From the NCBI GenBank assembly GCA_900318665.1, contig ONLQ01000012.1, forward strand, positions 1 through 55,993: a DNA stretch of 55,993 nucleotides, read 5' to 3'. How positions within the stretch are numbered: the first letter of the stretch is position 1; each line of letters opens with the position of its first letter. The stretch comes from an uncultured Bacteroidales bacterium. GTDB lineage: Bacteria; Bacteroidota; Bacteroidia; Bacteroidales; P3. Shown in pieces: positions 1-15,000 of the stretch. The notes beneath the pieces were generated by a model. That model made no database searches. It had not been told where the DNA came from and saw only the letters and a list, made by a program, of their open reading frames with translations. Position numbers and translations under genes: made by a program.

Positions 1-3000
1 GCGGGTGGCGACGCGGTAGGAGGCTCCTGCCACGGCGTCCCATGCGAGCGACACGCTGTTGTCGGTACGGGCCGAGACGGCGAGGTTCTGCACCGTGGCG
101 CAGGTGTTGGCGCTATCGACAACTATGCTGTCGATGGCAAGGTAGTAGTCGGCGGTGCCTGCCGTGCCTGCCCAGCGGATGGCTATCTGTGCGTCGGCGG
201 GGTAACTGTTGCCGTCGCGGCTGAAGTCGTAGTTGACTCTTGTAAATTGATCGGTAAGCGGATATTCCTGCAGCGTGGTCCACTGCGGCGTGGCACCCAT
301 CACGCCCGTGACGTAGCCCAGTTGCACCTTGTTGGTGCCGCTGTAGGCGTCATGCGTGCGGTAGTAGAAGGTTATCTGCAAGGCGCTGAGGCTCGATGAC
401 ATCAGCGGCAGGATGCCCGTGGCGCCGTAGGCCGACGTGGTGGTCTTCAGCAGGAGGCTCTTAGGCGTGGTGATGTCGCCTGTGGCGTTGCGCCAGCCGC
501 CGGCAGTGTATTGCAACGAGGCTTGCTCGGTAAGGAACGCCTGCGGATAGGTGGTGGCGTTGGTGGTAATGGGGTTGAAGCCCGTGCCACTCTTGTCAAA
601 GGTCCAGCATGTGGGCAGGAAGTGGCGGTCTTCGAGGTCGGTATAGCGCGTCGGGGCGTTGTGGTTGCTGCTGTAGTGGTCGGCGCTACCCACATACTCG
701 TCAAACGATTCTTTGTAAGGTATATCCTGCGGACGGCAGGGGGCGGTGAAGGTAATACGTGCCACACCCGACGAGTCGCTCTCGGAGCAGACCATACGGA
801 CATAGGCATCGTAGCGCAGACCCGAGGTGAGTCCGCTGATAGTCATTGTAGTACCTGTTGTGGTGCGGCGTGTGCCATTGCCAAGGGCGAAACCTTCAAG
901 GCCGTATTCTACCACATAGTGGTCGGGTGTGCCCTGACCAGCCCAAGAAAGCGTGATGCTGCCATCGGTCATAGCACTGCTGGCATTGACGGCAAGATTG
1001 TTGGGAGTGGGACAGGTTGGAACGCGCGTTACCGCAACAGAATCGATATAGAGGACACCCGAATTACGGATAACATTGTTGTCCTGCGTATGGTTAAAGT
1101 TGTATTTGATGGCGAGATAGTACTCGGTATTCTCGTCGGCAAAACCATAGAAGGTGGTGCTGTCGGTACGATAGACCTCGGTGCTGTCCAATTGCTTGAC
1201 AGGAATGAAGGCATTGGCACCAGCAGCATTGTTGGTGGTTACGAGACCGAGCCATGCCTGACCACGATATTTGTTTTGGAAACGGTAGTTGAGTTTCAAC
1301 TGCAGGTCTTTGGCATGGACTGTGAACTTGGGCAGGATGGCGACCTGCGGCTTGTTGTACCACGACACCAAAACCAGACCGATATTATGCTGGATATAAT
1401 CGGTATTGTTGGAAAGGAACGACTTGGGGAAATAGCCCGAATTGTGGCCATAGTCGTTGTGGTAAACATCACTAATATTGAGCGGGAAAAACCAGCAGTA
1501 GGGACGTTGCGGACTTTCGATGCTCTGGCCATAGATATTGGTGGTATAGTAGTAGTGATTAGAGATATTGCCATTGATGGGGCGAGTGGTGGCAGGTGGT
1601 GTATTGGTGTGGTTGTAAGAATAAGCGTAGATATCGAAATCCTCGTAGTATGGGATGTCGTGGGCAGAACAGGTATATGGCAGCGAACGATAGGTCAGCA
1701 GGGTGTCGGGGCCATGGGTGTTGCCGCTGGCGCAGTAGGCGTGGACATAGAAGTCATAGAGTTCGTTGGTGTCGAGTATTTGTGCCAGCACGAGGCTGTT
1801 GCCAACAACGTTGGTATCTTTGCCCGTGCCTTGCTGGAAGCCGTGCAGGCCGTATTCTACAACATAGTACTGGGCGGCACGCTGGGCAGTCCATGTGAGA
1901 GTGGTGTTGCCTGCGGCCTCAGTGATGGCGAGACCCTGCATGGCGGCACATCCTTCGGAACGATAGACATTGATATTGTCAAGAACACAGAAGTTATCGT
2001 AATTGTTGTCGCTTGTCTTGGTATAGCGGAAGGCTATGACGGCACCACTATGCTGCTCGTTAGCGTGGGCGGGGTCGGCAAAATAGTCGGCAAAATCGAA
2101 CACACGCTGCTTGAATGTATAGGAGCGGTCGGTGCCATAGTTAAAGACAGAACGGAATGTCGATGGGTCATTAGCATCAAGCATATAGCCCAACTCCAGA
2201 TTTCCTCGGTCGGTACGGCGGTCACGATTGTAGAACGAAATAGTAAGACTATCTATAGGCAGATTGAATGTAGGCAATGCGGCAGTGGGGTTGTTGGTGG
2301 TCTGTGTGCCGCTATAGATGACAAGACCGTTCCCCTCGACAGCCATCGGTGTGTTCAGGCTTGTACCGCCATCATACATGGTGCCTCGTGCCAGATAAAT
2401 ATTGGGGAATACTCCATCAACCTGATTGCGGTTGGCAAAGGTCCAGCAATCGGGCAGGTAATGGTCGTTGAAGTTGTAGCGTACAGGACGATATGGCCAA
2501 CGATTGGTTGTGTATTGCACATCAGTAAGATAAGGAGCCTCACTACCATACGAGTCGAAATTCTCGGTGTAGGGCAAGGTATAGACGTTGCAAACGGTGG
2601 CAGCGTTGGCGGTACCGGCATTGCCGTAACCGTTCTCATCGCCACAATAGGCATAGACGTAGAAGGTGTAGCGTGTGCCTGGTTCGAGGTTGGTGAAGGT
2701 GGTGTAAGGCGTGGTAACGCTGGGATAGATATAGGCATCCTCCTCGGCAACACCCGACGGGGCTATGGCTACACGGTAACGCTCGGCACCTGCCACAGCA
2801 TCCCAATCCAGACGGGCACCCGTGGTGGTAATGTTGCTGACACGCACATTCTGTACCTGCGGACAGTCTTTGGCAACCTCCACATGGATGTCGTCAACCA
2901 CAATGGCATGCAGATAACCATTATTATTGTTATGACGGCTATAAAGCACAATGCGCGCACCCTCTGGTACATCGATACCATCGTTGCGGAAGTCATAGAC

Positions 3001-6000
3001 GACGTTGCGACGATAGGCATAGCGCGGGAAGGTGTAGAGTGCCACATAATCGCCATAGTTATTAGTCGTAGGGTTATAGTTGGTGATATAACCTATCTGC
3101 AACGGTCCGCCATAGTCGGTACGGTTCTCATAGAGCGAGAACTCTATTTGCAGACTATCAATAGGTTTCTCAAAGTTTGGCAGAATAGCATAGCCCTGCG
3201 TATTACCATTGGTCCATGTCCAGAACTCAAGACCGCGACCCGATGCCACAGCATTGACATCGGTGGTCATAAAGAACTTGTAGCCATTATTGTCGTTGGT
3301 ATAGTTGCGGTTGGTGAATGTCCAACAGGAGGGCAGACAGGTGTCGTAGGCAGCCAACGAGCCATAACCTGCCGAAGGACGTGAACCCACACCCGTACTA
3401 TAATAGGTGGTAGCAGCGGCATACTGGTTGAAATTCTCATCGTAGGGCAGTGCAGTAGGCATACAGGTGGTGCGGAAATTGTAGGTGCGTGCCGTGGGCG
3501 ACGAGGTACCATCACAGTTGGTACGCACTATGACGGTATATTCGGTGTTGGGCTGCAGGTGACGCAACACATAAGTGGGATTGTCGCTGACATTGACTAA
3601 CAGACCAGTACCCTCAGTGAAACCACGCAGACCATATTCAAGTGTCCAATGGTCATCACCATAGGGGGCTTCCCAACTGACAACAGCGGTATCGCCACTC
3701 ATCTGATCGACAAGCAGGTTCTCCACCGGCGGACAGACCTGATACATGGTTATTTCGTCAACCACACCGCCTGGATTCAACGCACCCTGGTTGTTGTTGT
3801 ACCAATAGAACACCATCTTGTATTCGCCATCAGCAGGCACGTCAAGATAACCCTCGTTGTAGGTAAATGCCGTGGTGTTGTAACGCTGGCTATTACCATC
3901 CATATTGCGCCATGTGGCTTGTGGCGTATTATTATAACTTATGCCGTTGGCAGTGGCCGCAAGTGCATAGGATGCCGGCATCAGATAAACACGCATATAG
4001 GCGGCATTGCTACGACCATAGCACTTCCAATAGTATTTATAGTAATAGGTTCCTGCCTCGAGGTGCAACTGACGGTAGGTATATGAGTAGTCGTAGTTAT
4101 AGACCGAATACTGGGCATTGGTACCGCTGTTGTTGGAAATATACATACTATGGGTGCCATTGTACTGCATACTGGCAGCCGACCCCACAAACCATTGGTT
4201 GGTAGCATTATTGGTAAGACGTCCCTGCGTCCATATCCTACGCTCGTGGATATTCTCGAAGTCGCAGTGGTAGGGCATAGTGGTGGTGTCTTTGCAAATA
4301 ACCACACTCCACGGACTGGTATCCCCTACTCCGCAAACGGCACGCACTTGGAACTTGTATTCCAAGTTATTGGCAAGACCCGTTGAGGCATAGGTCATAG
4401 TATTGTCGACAATAGCACTATCGGCAGTAGTATTGATTTGTGCATCGAGACCATAGTAGCGACGCACCTGCCATTGTGTTTCATCACCATCGAGACCACG
4501 CTCCCATGCTATTGTGATATTGTCGTTGCCACGTGCCACACTATGCACATTGACGGGTGCGGGACAGCACGAAGGCATGGTAAACTGGAAATGTGTCCAC
4601 GGACTGAAATTAGGTTCTGCCAGCGTACCACAGTTGTTGGCCACATACATCTGATAGGTCTGCTCGCAGGTGAGACCGCTCAAATCCTGATGGTTGGCAT
4701 TGACCTGATGGCCGTAGGTAACAACATTCTCCATTCCCTCGAAATCGGTTACAGTATCGACAGCAGCCAACGTTGCCGCATCGATAGCGGCAGTGGAGAC
4801 GACATAGATGTAGTTGCTGTCCTGACGAGGCGACTGCTCAGTCTCGGTGGCAGTCCAACTGATACGGGTATGGGCTTTGTCGCTCGGAGTAGAAACCATA
4901 TCCTCTGGGGCACGGCATTCAGCATAGGTGTGGAACGTGCCGCCCTGCCATGTAGGACTGAAACGGTTGGCACCCGTCTCTACGCCACCTGCCAAGCACT
5001 GCGCACGACCATAGATATAGTAGGTGGTGCCAGGCGTAAGACTGGTGAAATCGACTCTGTTGACCGAGATGCCCTCGGCAAAATAACGACCAGCCCATGC
5101 GGCAAAATCAGTAACAGGCTCGGTACTGAGAATAATGTCATAGCCGCTCAGATAGTCGGCAGTAGGGATGTCCCATGTGGCACCGCCCGTGGTGGTACCC
5201 TCGCCCGTGAGCGTGGCAACGAAATTGGTCAGGTTGGGACAGCCATACGAGGTGTTGGCCGTCAGTTGGTTGGCAGTAACCCATGTGCTATTGGTGCCAC
5301 CGCACACATTTCTCACATACACATAATAGCGTGTGTTCTTCTGCAAACCTGTGGCATTATAGGTGCGCTCGCCATTGGTGAGATGGATAACGGTACCAGT
5401 GTATTGGTCGGGATTAGCAACCGTGGTGGGGCTTACGATGACATCGTGGTTCATGGCCGAGGCATCAGCATTGTTCCACGAGATAGTCAATCCACGCGTA
5501 GTACCTGCTGTTTGTGTAACCGTCAAGCCCGTAGGTACGGCACACGCCTCGTAATGGACATTGACCGTCCAGTCGTGGACATAGTTGATATCTTCGGCAA
5601 AGAGATGATAGACCAACGGACCACCACTGAAATTGTTGGTGGTAGTGCCTGAGGTCTGCACTGTGGTCCCGACCTTGGCAGTGGGAGAGGTTCCGCCCAT
5701 AGTAAATACTCCGCGCACAGCAGTGAGGTCGGTACCGTAGGGCACTACTACATCAACGGTCTTAGTAGCATAGTCCAATGTTCCCGTTTGAGTGACCGGA
5801 CTATTGATGGTGTAAGTGAGGAAATACGACACAGTGTCGAGCGTGCGCTTATTGACCGACGGAGCGGCATATTCGCTATAGTTGCCTGCGCCGCAGAGCG
5901 AACGCACATGGAAACGATATTGCGTGTTGGGCAGCAGGTCGGTGGCCACCACCGAGCGACTGTTGACCACACGGCGCACGGCGTTGTCCTGACTGTCGGC

Positions 6001-9000
6001 AACGTTGCCATAGACCCACACGGCCTCCCACTGCGTTTCGTTGCCATACTGACCCGAGTTCCACGAAATGGTGGCACTATTGGAGGTGATGGGGTTGACG
6101 ACAAGACCCATAGGCTGCGTGCAGCATACAGGCGTGGTGAACTTAGCACTCTCCTTCCACGGGCTGACATCGCCATCGCCGCAATAAGCGGCCACATAGA
6201 GATAGTAGTCGGTATTGCAGGTCAGACCTGTAATATTGAGATTGTTGGCCCCATGCACACTGCCAGTGCTGTCGGCAATCTTCATGGTGTCCAACTGCTG
6301 ACGCACGGTTGTAACCTTATAGAGATAGTCGTTCACCTGCGAAAGCGAAGGACGTGTCCACTGGGCATAGACAGAAGTCTTGCCTGTAATGGTGACATCG
6401 ATAGTCGAAGTTACGGGCTGGCAATCAGTGGTGGTATGGAATGTGGTCTGCTGCCAGGTGCTGCGAGTGCTGTCGGGGTCTTGGTCGCAGTTGGTGCGCA
6501 CATAGACATAGTACTGGCGGTTGTGGCGTAGATTGGCGAGTGCCTTGCTCAACGTGTTCTCGCCATCGTTGATATGATAGACCAAGGTGTCGCCCGTGGT
6601 CTTATCAACGGTGTTAGCAAGCATCACGCCACGAGGATTAGCAATCTCGTTGGTGCTGACAATGATTTCGAAACCTGTCAGATAGTCGGCAGTGTCAAAC
6701 TCCCATGTGATATTGGCCTTCTCCGTCGGGTCTTCGCCATCGAGCGTTGCCGTCAGATTGGTTACAGCAGGACAGATGTCAATAGGCGTACAGAAATTGA
6801 ACTTAATATTAGCACGCCAATAATCCTGCGTACCGCCTGTCACTATAGCATTGTTGTAAACTGGCTGTCCCTGGTCATTAAACGTTATCGGATTAGCGTT
6901 GTTATCATTATTCGAGTAGATTCTACGAGTGTAAGTGCCATATTGAGTACAGTAAAAACCACTAAAATTACTTACCGTATTGGTACAAATTCCCGTCTGC
7001 TCAGATTTTGTTGCAACCACAATGCCATCGCCATTATAGTAGAACGGTTGGTCAAATACAATTTCCGTCCAATAACCAGCGGCATTAGCAGCACTATAAC
7101 GATATGTATGGCATCGACGAGAGACAACCTCTGTCATTTGGGTTACTGGATAAAATGTATTAGTCGGCAAGTTTTGGATCGTTGTATTGCCAAGATACAT
7201 GACAATTTCCTTATTAGTCACTGTACCATTGTAATAGTTGAACGATACCGACTTTATCCAACCAGGCTGATGATTGATGGAAGCACTATTATAGAGGAAT
7301 TGACTATAACATTTGCGCTGATTAATATGTACGGGGCCTGCCTGCATTGTGTTAGTGTTAGCACCGCATTGTTTTGCAGTAATCACTCCGCAATCTATCG
7401 TGTCGTCGGTACTTGTCGTTAATGATACCCATTCGCTTACGCCGTCCTCGCCACAGTTGGCGCGGAGATAGGCGTAGTAGCGGGTGTCGCGTTGCAGACC
7501 AACGGTGTCAAGAGTGTTAATTCCCGAAGCGATGACACGCTTCTGTGCGGCAGACAATGCAGCGGCATCGAGAGGCGTGGTACTCAGCACGAAATCGTGT
7601 GCCTTCTCGTCGCCAGGCTGTGTCCATGTGAATGTGAGACGGCGACGACCCACGAAATCGGTGGCGAAATCGGTGGGTGTGGGACATCCCTCGACACGCA
7701 GGACGATTCGCCATGCCTGCATCTTGGTAACATCCTCTGCCACAACGGTGAAGGTCAGTGTGCTGTCCTCTACCTCGGCCCACGAATTGGAGCCTGTGCC
7801 ACTGGTCTGCTCGGTCGATGAGGGATTGAGCAGTTTCGACGTAGCAGAGCCCAGCGTGAAGTTGGCCACGATAGCGGAGAAATCAGTGCCGTAGGGCAAC
7901 GTTACGGTAATAGTATGGTTCTCATGGTCAATGAGGCCTGCCATCTCGGTAGCCACCGAGCCACCGGCAGCATAGGCCGTGATGTCGGTGTTATCGTTCT
8001 TGGTGCGAGTATAGGCGGCATTGCTCCAGTCGGCGCAATAGGTCGGGTCGTCGGTGAGTTTGGCTCGGATGAAGAAAGCATACGAGGTGTCGGCAGTGAG
8101 ACTGCTGACAACCTTTTCGGCCGCCTCGCCATCATCAACCGCCACAAGCGTATAGGTGTCGTCGTCATCAAGGTCGATAGTGCGACGGAATCCGTAGGCA
8201 ATCTGATAACCCAGAGCACCGTCGGCGGCAGTCCATGTGAGACGTGCCGTGTCGCTACCAGCGGAAGCCACGGCGAGGTCAGTAATCTGACAGTCGGCAA
8301 CCTCGGGAGCATCGCCATCGGTCTTGAAACTCTTCACGTCACTCCACGACGAGGTGCAGGGCAGCGAGGCGTTGCGTCCCTGAATGGCGAACCAGTAGCG
8401 TGTGCCTCTCTGCAGACCTGTTATCTCCTTGTCGAAAGCCAAGACAGCAGTGCTGGTCTGCGGCACGGTGTATTCCACCGAGCCCGTCCATGTGTTGGGG
8501 TCGGTCGGGTCGAAATCGGCGTCAGTACTATAGGCAATGGTATAGGACGTGGCGTGAGGCACGAGGATGTCCCAATAGACCGTACCGCTGTTTTCGGTAA
8601 CGGCACTATCGGTGATATTGGGCATGCGGCAGAGATTGGCAACGGGTTGCACATTGACATTGTCAATGAAATAAGAACGGTCGCCATAACGTGTAGTATT
8701 GATAATACTATCACGCCATCCGATGTAATAGTAATGACTTGTATCCTTGCGGATATCCTCGGGCATTATTGATGCCAAATCCACCCAGTTCTGCGAGCCA
8801 GTGCCGAGGGGCAAACTAACAACAATCTTACGATAGGTTGAAGCATCAGACGGATTAGTTGTAACAATAAGACTTGCCTGCTGATAGTTAGTTCCATACA
8901 CCTTATAGTCGTAACGCAGGGCCACATCCTGTGCTGATAGGTTAAAGTGTGGCATAATGGCATGTGCCGGACGTATAGTAGCATCGTAACGATAAGGGTG

Positions 9001-12000
9001 TATACCCAACGCACGTGGCGCACTGGTATAGTAAGAAGCGTTAGATGTTAAGAACGCATAGTTATTCCAATTGTTATTATACGTTGTGGTCGTATTGTCC
9101 GACCAATTCCAGCAGGAAGGCATATATAGCGGATTGGACGGATAACTCTGATTATACCAATTGTTATTAGCCGAATTGGTCAGATAACTATCAAAATTCT
9201 CGACGTATGGCAGTTCAAATGTACCGCAAGGCGAGGTAAAGGTCTTCTTGACTAAACCACTATGACTTGTAGAATTGCAATTGGTGGAGAAATAGATATC
9301 ATACTGCTTGTTGGCCATCAAGCCTCCAATAGTGACGCTGTTACGACCAGCAGGAACGGTTACCACGGTACCATGTCCGCGCTCGAATCCTGTAAGACCA
9401 TACTCTATGGTGTAACTCTCGCAACCCGGGACGGCAATCCAGGTGTATTTCACGCTGTCAGTGGTAATCTCAGGAGCACTGCAAATCAACGGACGACGGC
9501 ACTGCTCCTCAACAACAGAGAGATTATCCATATAGAACGTCACGTTGCTGTTCCAGCCATTGCTACCTGAGTACCAATCCCTGATGACAATATACTTATT
9601 ATGCGTAGTATCACAAATACCATGGTCGTAACCATAGTCGTAGAAGTTCAATTCAACCGGGGTTGTATTAATATTTGTTCTATTACGGTCAAGAAGCAAC
9701 AATGGTACAAATGTACTGGCAGGGTCTTCGGGCGTAGTACAATAACCAATTTGAGTATTACCAACTCCACTATTATAATATCTATAATTGAATTTAATAT
9801 TGAGATATGCCAATGGTTTATCCATCATTGGCAGAACTGCATAAGCATTTTTAGCCACAGCCTCAGTCCTCGTAGTCTGCTGTCCCGAACCTGTAGCAAT
9901 CGCCAACGCATTACCACTAACATACAGGGCACCATTAGTTGCAGAACGAGTCAACCAATATTTAGGTACCGAATTGTTCTGTGTGGTGGCATTAGTTCCA
10001 TCCCATGTGCCAATCAATGAACCTTCTGGAGTAAAACGCCAACACTGCGGCAACGTTGCATTGGCCCATGTTATCCATTGACCAGATAAATCATTGTATG
10101 GGTAATCACCACGGGTACCAGTGCTCCATGCAATGTGATATGGGTCATCGCCATAATAGTCAAAATCCTCGTAATATGGCGTGTTTACGGGGTCGGCACA
10201 CTGTGTGCGATAGCGGGCGGTGCCATAATCGCCATAGCATTCGCCGCAATAGGCCACGATATAGAAATCATAGACGGCGTTGGCATCGAGGTTTAGTGTT
10301 ATGCTGTTGGTTGTTACTTCACGCACCGTGCCAGTGCCCTGAGTGAAACCCTGACGGCCATACTCTACCTCGTATTTCGAAGCACCCGCCAAGGCACTCC
10401 AACTGACCACCGTGGCATGAGGTGTGCTGCCGCCAAAGACAATATTACTCACCTTGGGACATTCGGGCGACTTGGTTACAACTACCGAGTCGAGACAGAC
10501 CACATTGCTGGCATTGTTGCCAACATACTTGAAGGCAGCCACAGTACCAGCCGGCAGACCCGTGAGACCCTGCTGACTGAAATCAATCTCTATGCGGTTC
10601 CAATTGGTGTTGGAGGCCGTATAGGTGCCAAGTGCCACAAAACTATTGAGGTCGTAGGGGTTGGTCATATAGCCCAACTGCAACGAGGCACCGGCAACAT
10701 TCGTGGCCGTATGCTTATAGTCGAAACGCACCACGATACTATCTATCGACGCAGTGAAAGTAGGCAGTGTGGCATAGACAGGGCGCACCGCAGCATCGGT
10801 ACGCAGGATGAGCGACTTGGTAGTAGTGGTATTTTCTCGCGTATAGGCGGCTGTACCTTTGAAAATATAGGCCTGCGGATAGGTAACGTTGGTGCTGCTG
10901 AGGTTGGTGAAACGCCAGCAGTAGGGCAGGTCGTGGAGCGGGTACTGGCCAAGGTTGCTATTGGTGTTATAGACATTGCCGAAATAGCCATTAGTGATTG
11001 CATAAGAAGGATTCTCAAACGCCTCGATGTAAGGCAGTTCGCGGTCGGCACAAGCGGGACGAGCAGTTATCTTCGACGACTCACCATAAACGTTGCCACA
11101 CTTGGCGGAAACATAGAAATCATACAATTTCGAGATGCTCAGCCCCGCAATGGTATCGGTAGGTTGGACACAATAACTGAAAAGACCCGTTCCCTCCGTG
11201 AAGCCACGCTCGCCATACTCCACACGGTAGCCACTGGCGGCACCCACGGCGTCCCACCGTAGCGAGACGGCATTGGGCAGTTGCTCACGCACCGCCAGAT
11301 TGCTGATTGACGGACAGGGAGGAGCAAAATCAACCACCACGTCATCAACATCGACATAATACTGCGTTGTAGATGAGAAGGCAGGATAGCGCAACGCCAT
11401 ACGGGCACCCTCGGGGAACGTGCGCCCATCGGTACGGAAATTATATTCAAACTGCGTCCATGCCGAGGCACGAGGCACCGTAGTCAATGCAACAAAAGTA
11501 GCGGGGTCGTCAGGATTGGTCATATAGCCCACCTGGAGTTGCGAACCCTCGGTAAGACTGTTGTTCTTGTACCAGAACGAGAGCATCAGCGTGTCAATCT
11601 CGTAGTCGAAAGCAGGCAGAGCCACACAGACATTCTCGGTAGTATTGCGATTGGCGAAATGCAAGGAATATTCGCTGCTATGCGCCGTGCCTTGATTGCC
11701 ATATACAATATATGTACGCGCGAGAGAGGTTGCCTGCTGGTTATTGGCATTTGTAACACCAGAATACATCCAGCATTGAGCCAAATCGTGGTTAGGATAT
11801 TTAGATGGAATCCATGTATTTGCGTATCCTCCGGTACCGGTACCAGCAATATAGCGAGCATCAGTGATACGACCGGTAACATCGCCAGCAACAAGATACT
11901 GAGCAACACAGTTGTCAAAATTTTGAGTATAGGGTACCTGATATGTACCACAGGCAGTGGTAAACTCCTTGGAGACAAAGGCACTGGTTCCGTTGACGCT

Positions 12001-15000
12001 ACCGCAATCGCTCTTGACTTTTACTGTATAGGTGGTACTTGGTATAAGGTTGCGCAAGACACATGATGGAGAGCCAGTAACGGTAAAAGAACTATCTGGC
12101 GCCGTATAACCACGCGGACCATATTCCACAATCCAACCCTCGGCACCAACCGAAGGTGTCCACGAGAAACATGCAGAATCCGACCCTATGGCAGTAACCG
12201 TCGGACTTGTGGGTGCCGCACAGACTGGAGTGGTTGGACGGGCACAGATACGGAAATAGATGTCGTTACGATAGGTTAACCTTCCCGTTGCAGCGACATT
12301 AGGATTTGTTGGGTCGGGAGTAGTAGTGTTGCGATAGGCACCAGGATTCCAATACATAGCCTTATAGGCACTGCCTGGACTGGTACTCACTGCAAAACGA
12401 ATATTAGTACTACGGTTACTATTATCGACCTGGTCCCATGCAACCACAAGATTACTTACACCATCATAATAATAGTCTGTAATATCTATACCCAACCATC
12501 CTGTCGTACCATTAATGGTTGAACCATATCTTGCATCTGGCCATGTCACACCAGCATTCCATACATTGGTCATGCCACCGCGTACCCAGTCGGAAGTGTT
12601 GTCAAAGGTACTCTTGCTGGTATGTCCCAGCCAGATACGCTGTGTTCCTACTCCATACGCACCATTATAATAGTTTTTGCGAATATAAATATGAGTTATA
12701 AAACCCTCTCGAAGTTCAGAAGCATCAAATATCTGCTGGCTCAACGCACGATAATAGTAAGGATATGTCGGTAGCGTTGTATATACACTTCCTGCATTGG
12801 CATTACTACCAATATATTTCCCCCAACAATTTTCGGCAGTAACCATGGCCACCCTAGTGGTATTGGTCCAATCGGTAGTGCTGCCATCGGCATAAACTCC
12901 GCGAACTTTGAAATAGTAATAACTATTGGGGTCAAGTCCACGGACAAGATAACTTGTATTGGTTATATTGTCAATCTCAACATAGGTAGTAGGTTCTGAG
13001 GCTTCGCTGTAACTAAAAGGTATATCGCTATAACGCAACTGATAGTGGTCGATACCATCGTCAGGACTATTCCACTCGTTCTGTGCGCACCACTGCTCGT
13101 ATGCAGTAACGTATGTGGATGCCGTGGTCAGCGTCATATTGGCCGTAATATTCACATTATCTACAAAAGCAACATTGGTTTGGTCAACGCCGCCTTGCGG
13201 CACCATGCGGAAAGCGATATGATAGACCGTGTCCTCGCTCAAACCCGCATTGTCAAAATTATAGGTATATCTTACCCATGCACCATTATTATATGTTGCA
13301 CGAGGATATGTTACCAACGGACGGAAAGTACTGCTATCGTTGCGGTCGGTCATCACACCCAACTGCAACTGTCCCGTCTGGCCTGTACCATAGAAACGAT
13401 AGTTGAAACCTATCGACGTGCGACTGACATGACGGTCGAGATACGGTACCACCGCCACAGCAGGAGCGTAGGCATTGTAACTCTTGAGTGCCATGGCTCG
13501 TGGCGACGAATGATATCCACTCTGTGTGAAAAAGACCTGCGGATAGGTGGAGATGTTATTGACATTGGTAAACTTGGCATCCGGGAAAGACCAGCAGGCA
13601 GGAAGTGCCGTAACCGTTGCCGTAGGATAATGCCACTGTGTAGAACCAGTGATAGAACCATCAAAGGCCTGTGCATACGGCACTGCAACGGGCGAGCAGT
13701 TGGTGGAGAACGATGCTATGGGACCGAAATCCGAAGTATCGCTACCGCAGATTGTACGCACCGATAATTTATACTGCGTTGATGCGGTAAGAGATTTAAG
13801 TTGGTACCCATTTGCCACAGCATTTGCTGCAACCGTGTCCGAATTAATCCACGTACCGGCAGAAGACACGTCGAAATCACTGCCACCATAATAAATAATG
13901 TAGCCAGTGGCATCGTCCGATATGTTCCAACGAGCCACGGCGCCAGTATCTGTGATATTGCGGAACGACACTATCGGAGCAGCACAAGTAGAAACATTGC
14001 TCAGGTTTATATCGTCTATATATAGGTATCCAATTGTGGTACCAGCATTGACCAAGCGGAATCCGAGATACTTATACACACTGCCATCTACACCATATTG
14101 AGACAAATCAACCGGGCCAAATTCAAGCATGCTGGCAGTACCCTCAAGTGTTTTTAACACCACGGCTGATGTCAAGTCGTTCGGGCTTCGCAACGCTATA
14201 AGTTGAGCCTTGCCGACAAAACTATTGTCGTAATGACGATACTTGAACGAAAGACGCAGATTGTTTATGTCTTGTCCAAGATAAGGCATCACAGCGTAGG
14301 CGTTCCTATCGTTGGCACTCTTAAGCACCAACGAGCGACTGCCATTAGCATAGCCCGACACCGTGGTCAGCCACGAATACGACACACCCGTATAATCTGC
14401 CGTTCTTTCGGGGAAATACCAGCAAGGTATCGAGGTCTTTGCACCATCGGGCGTGGTGGCATTGGCCACATAGTACTGCTCGTCATCGTAGGCGTCGCCA
14501 TCAAAATTCTCGGTATAGGGAAGCGACACGGCGGCACACGGCATGGTGGCACTGACACGATAGGCCACACCATAGTCTGACCCACAATAGGGTTGGACAT
14601 AGAAGTCATAACTGCTGCCAGAGGTCAATTCTGCAATATTAGCATAGAGGTTAGTGGTCTCTATGGTATCGATTGCGGCACCGGCAGTCTCCATAGCGAA
14701 ACCTGCGGCACCATATATTATACGGTATTTCGATGCATTGCCAGGATTGTTCCAACTGATGGTTGCCGCCGTGGGCATCAAACCGCTGACAGCGACACCC
14801 GTCAGATGCTTGCAACTGTTGCTCTGCGCCACATAGACATTCTCAATATGCAGCGGATTGTCGGCAGATCCACCCTGATACTTGATGGCGATAACTGCAC
14901 CCAATGGATAGCCACCGCCATCAACACCAAAGTCATGCTCCCAGAAAGTCCAATCCATAGTGTTGGAAAGGGTCTGCACCACGGTGAACGAGTTTGGGTC

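Noticed and set aside
511-3384. 957-codon open frame on the plus strand (and similar ones at 4438-5652, 5788-6531, 7915-8772, 14593-16011)
   Set aside because: All lie in exact antisense register to the giant minus-strand gene, whose translation gives clear FN3 and MAM-like motifs; the plus-strand products have no domain character.
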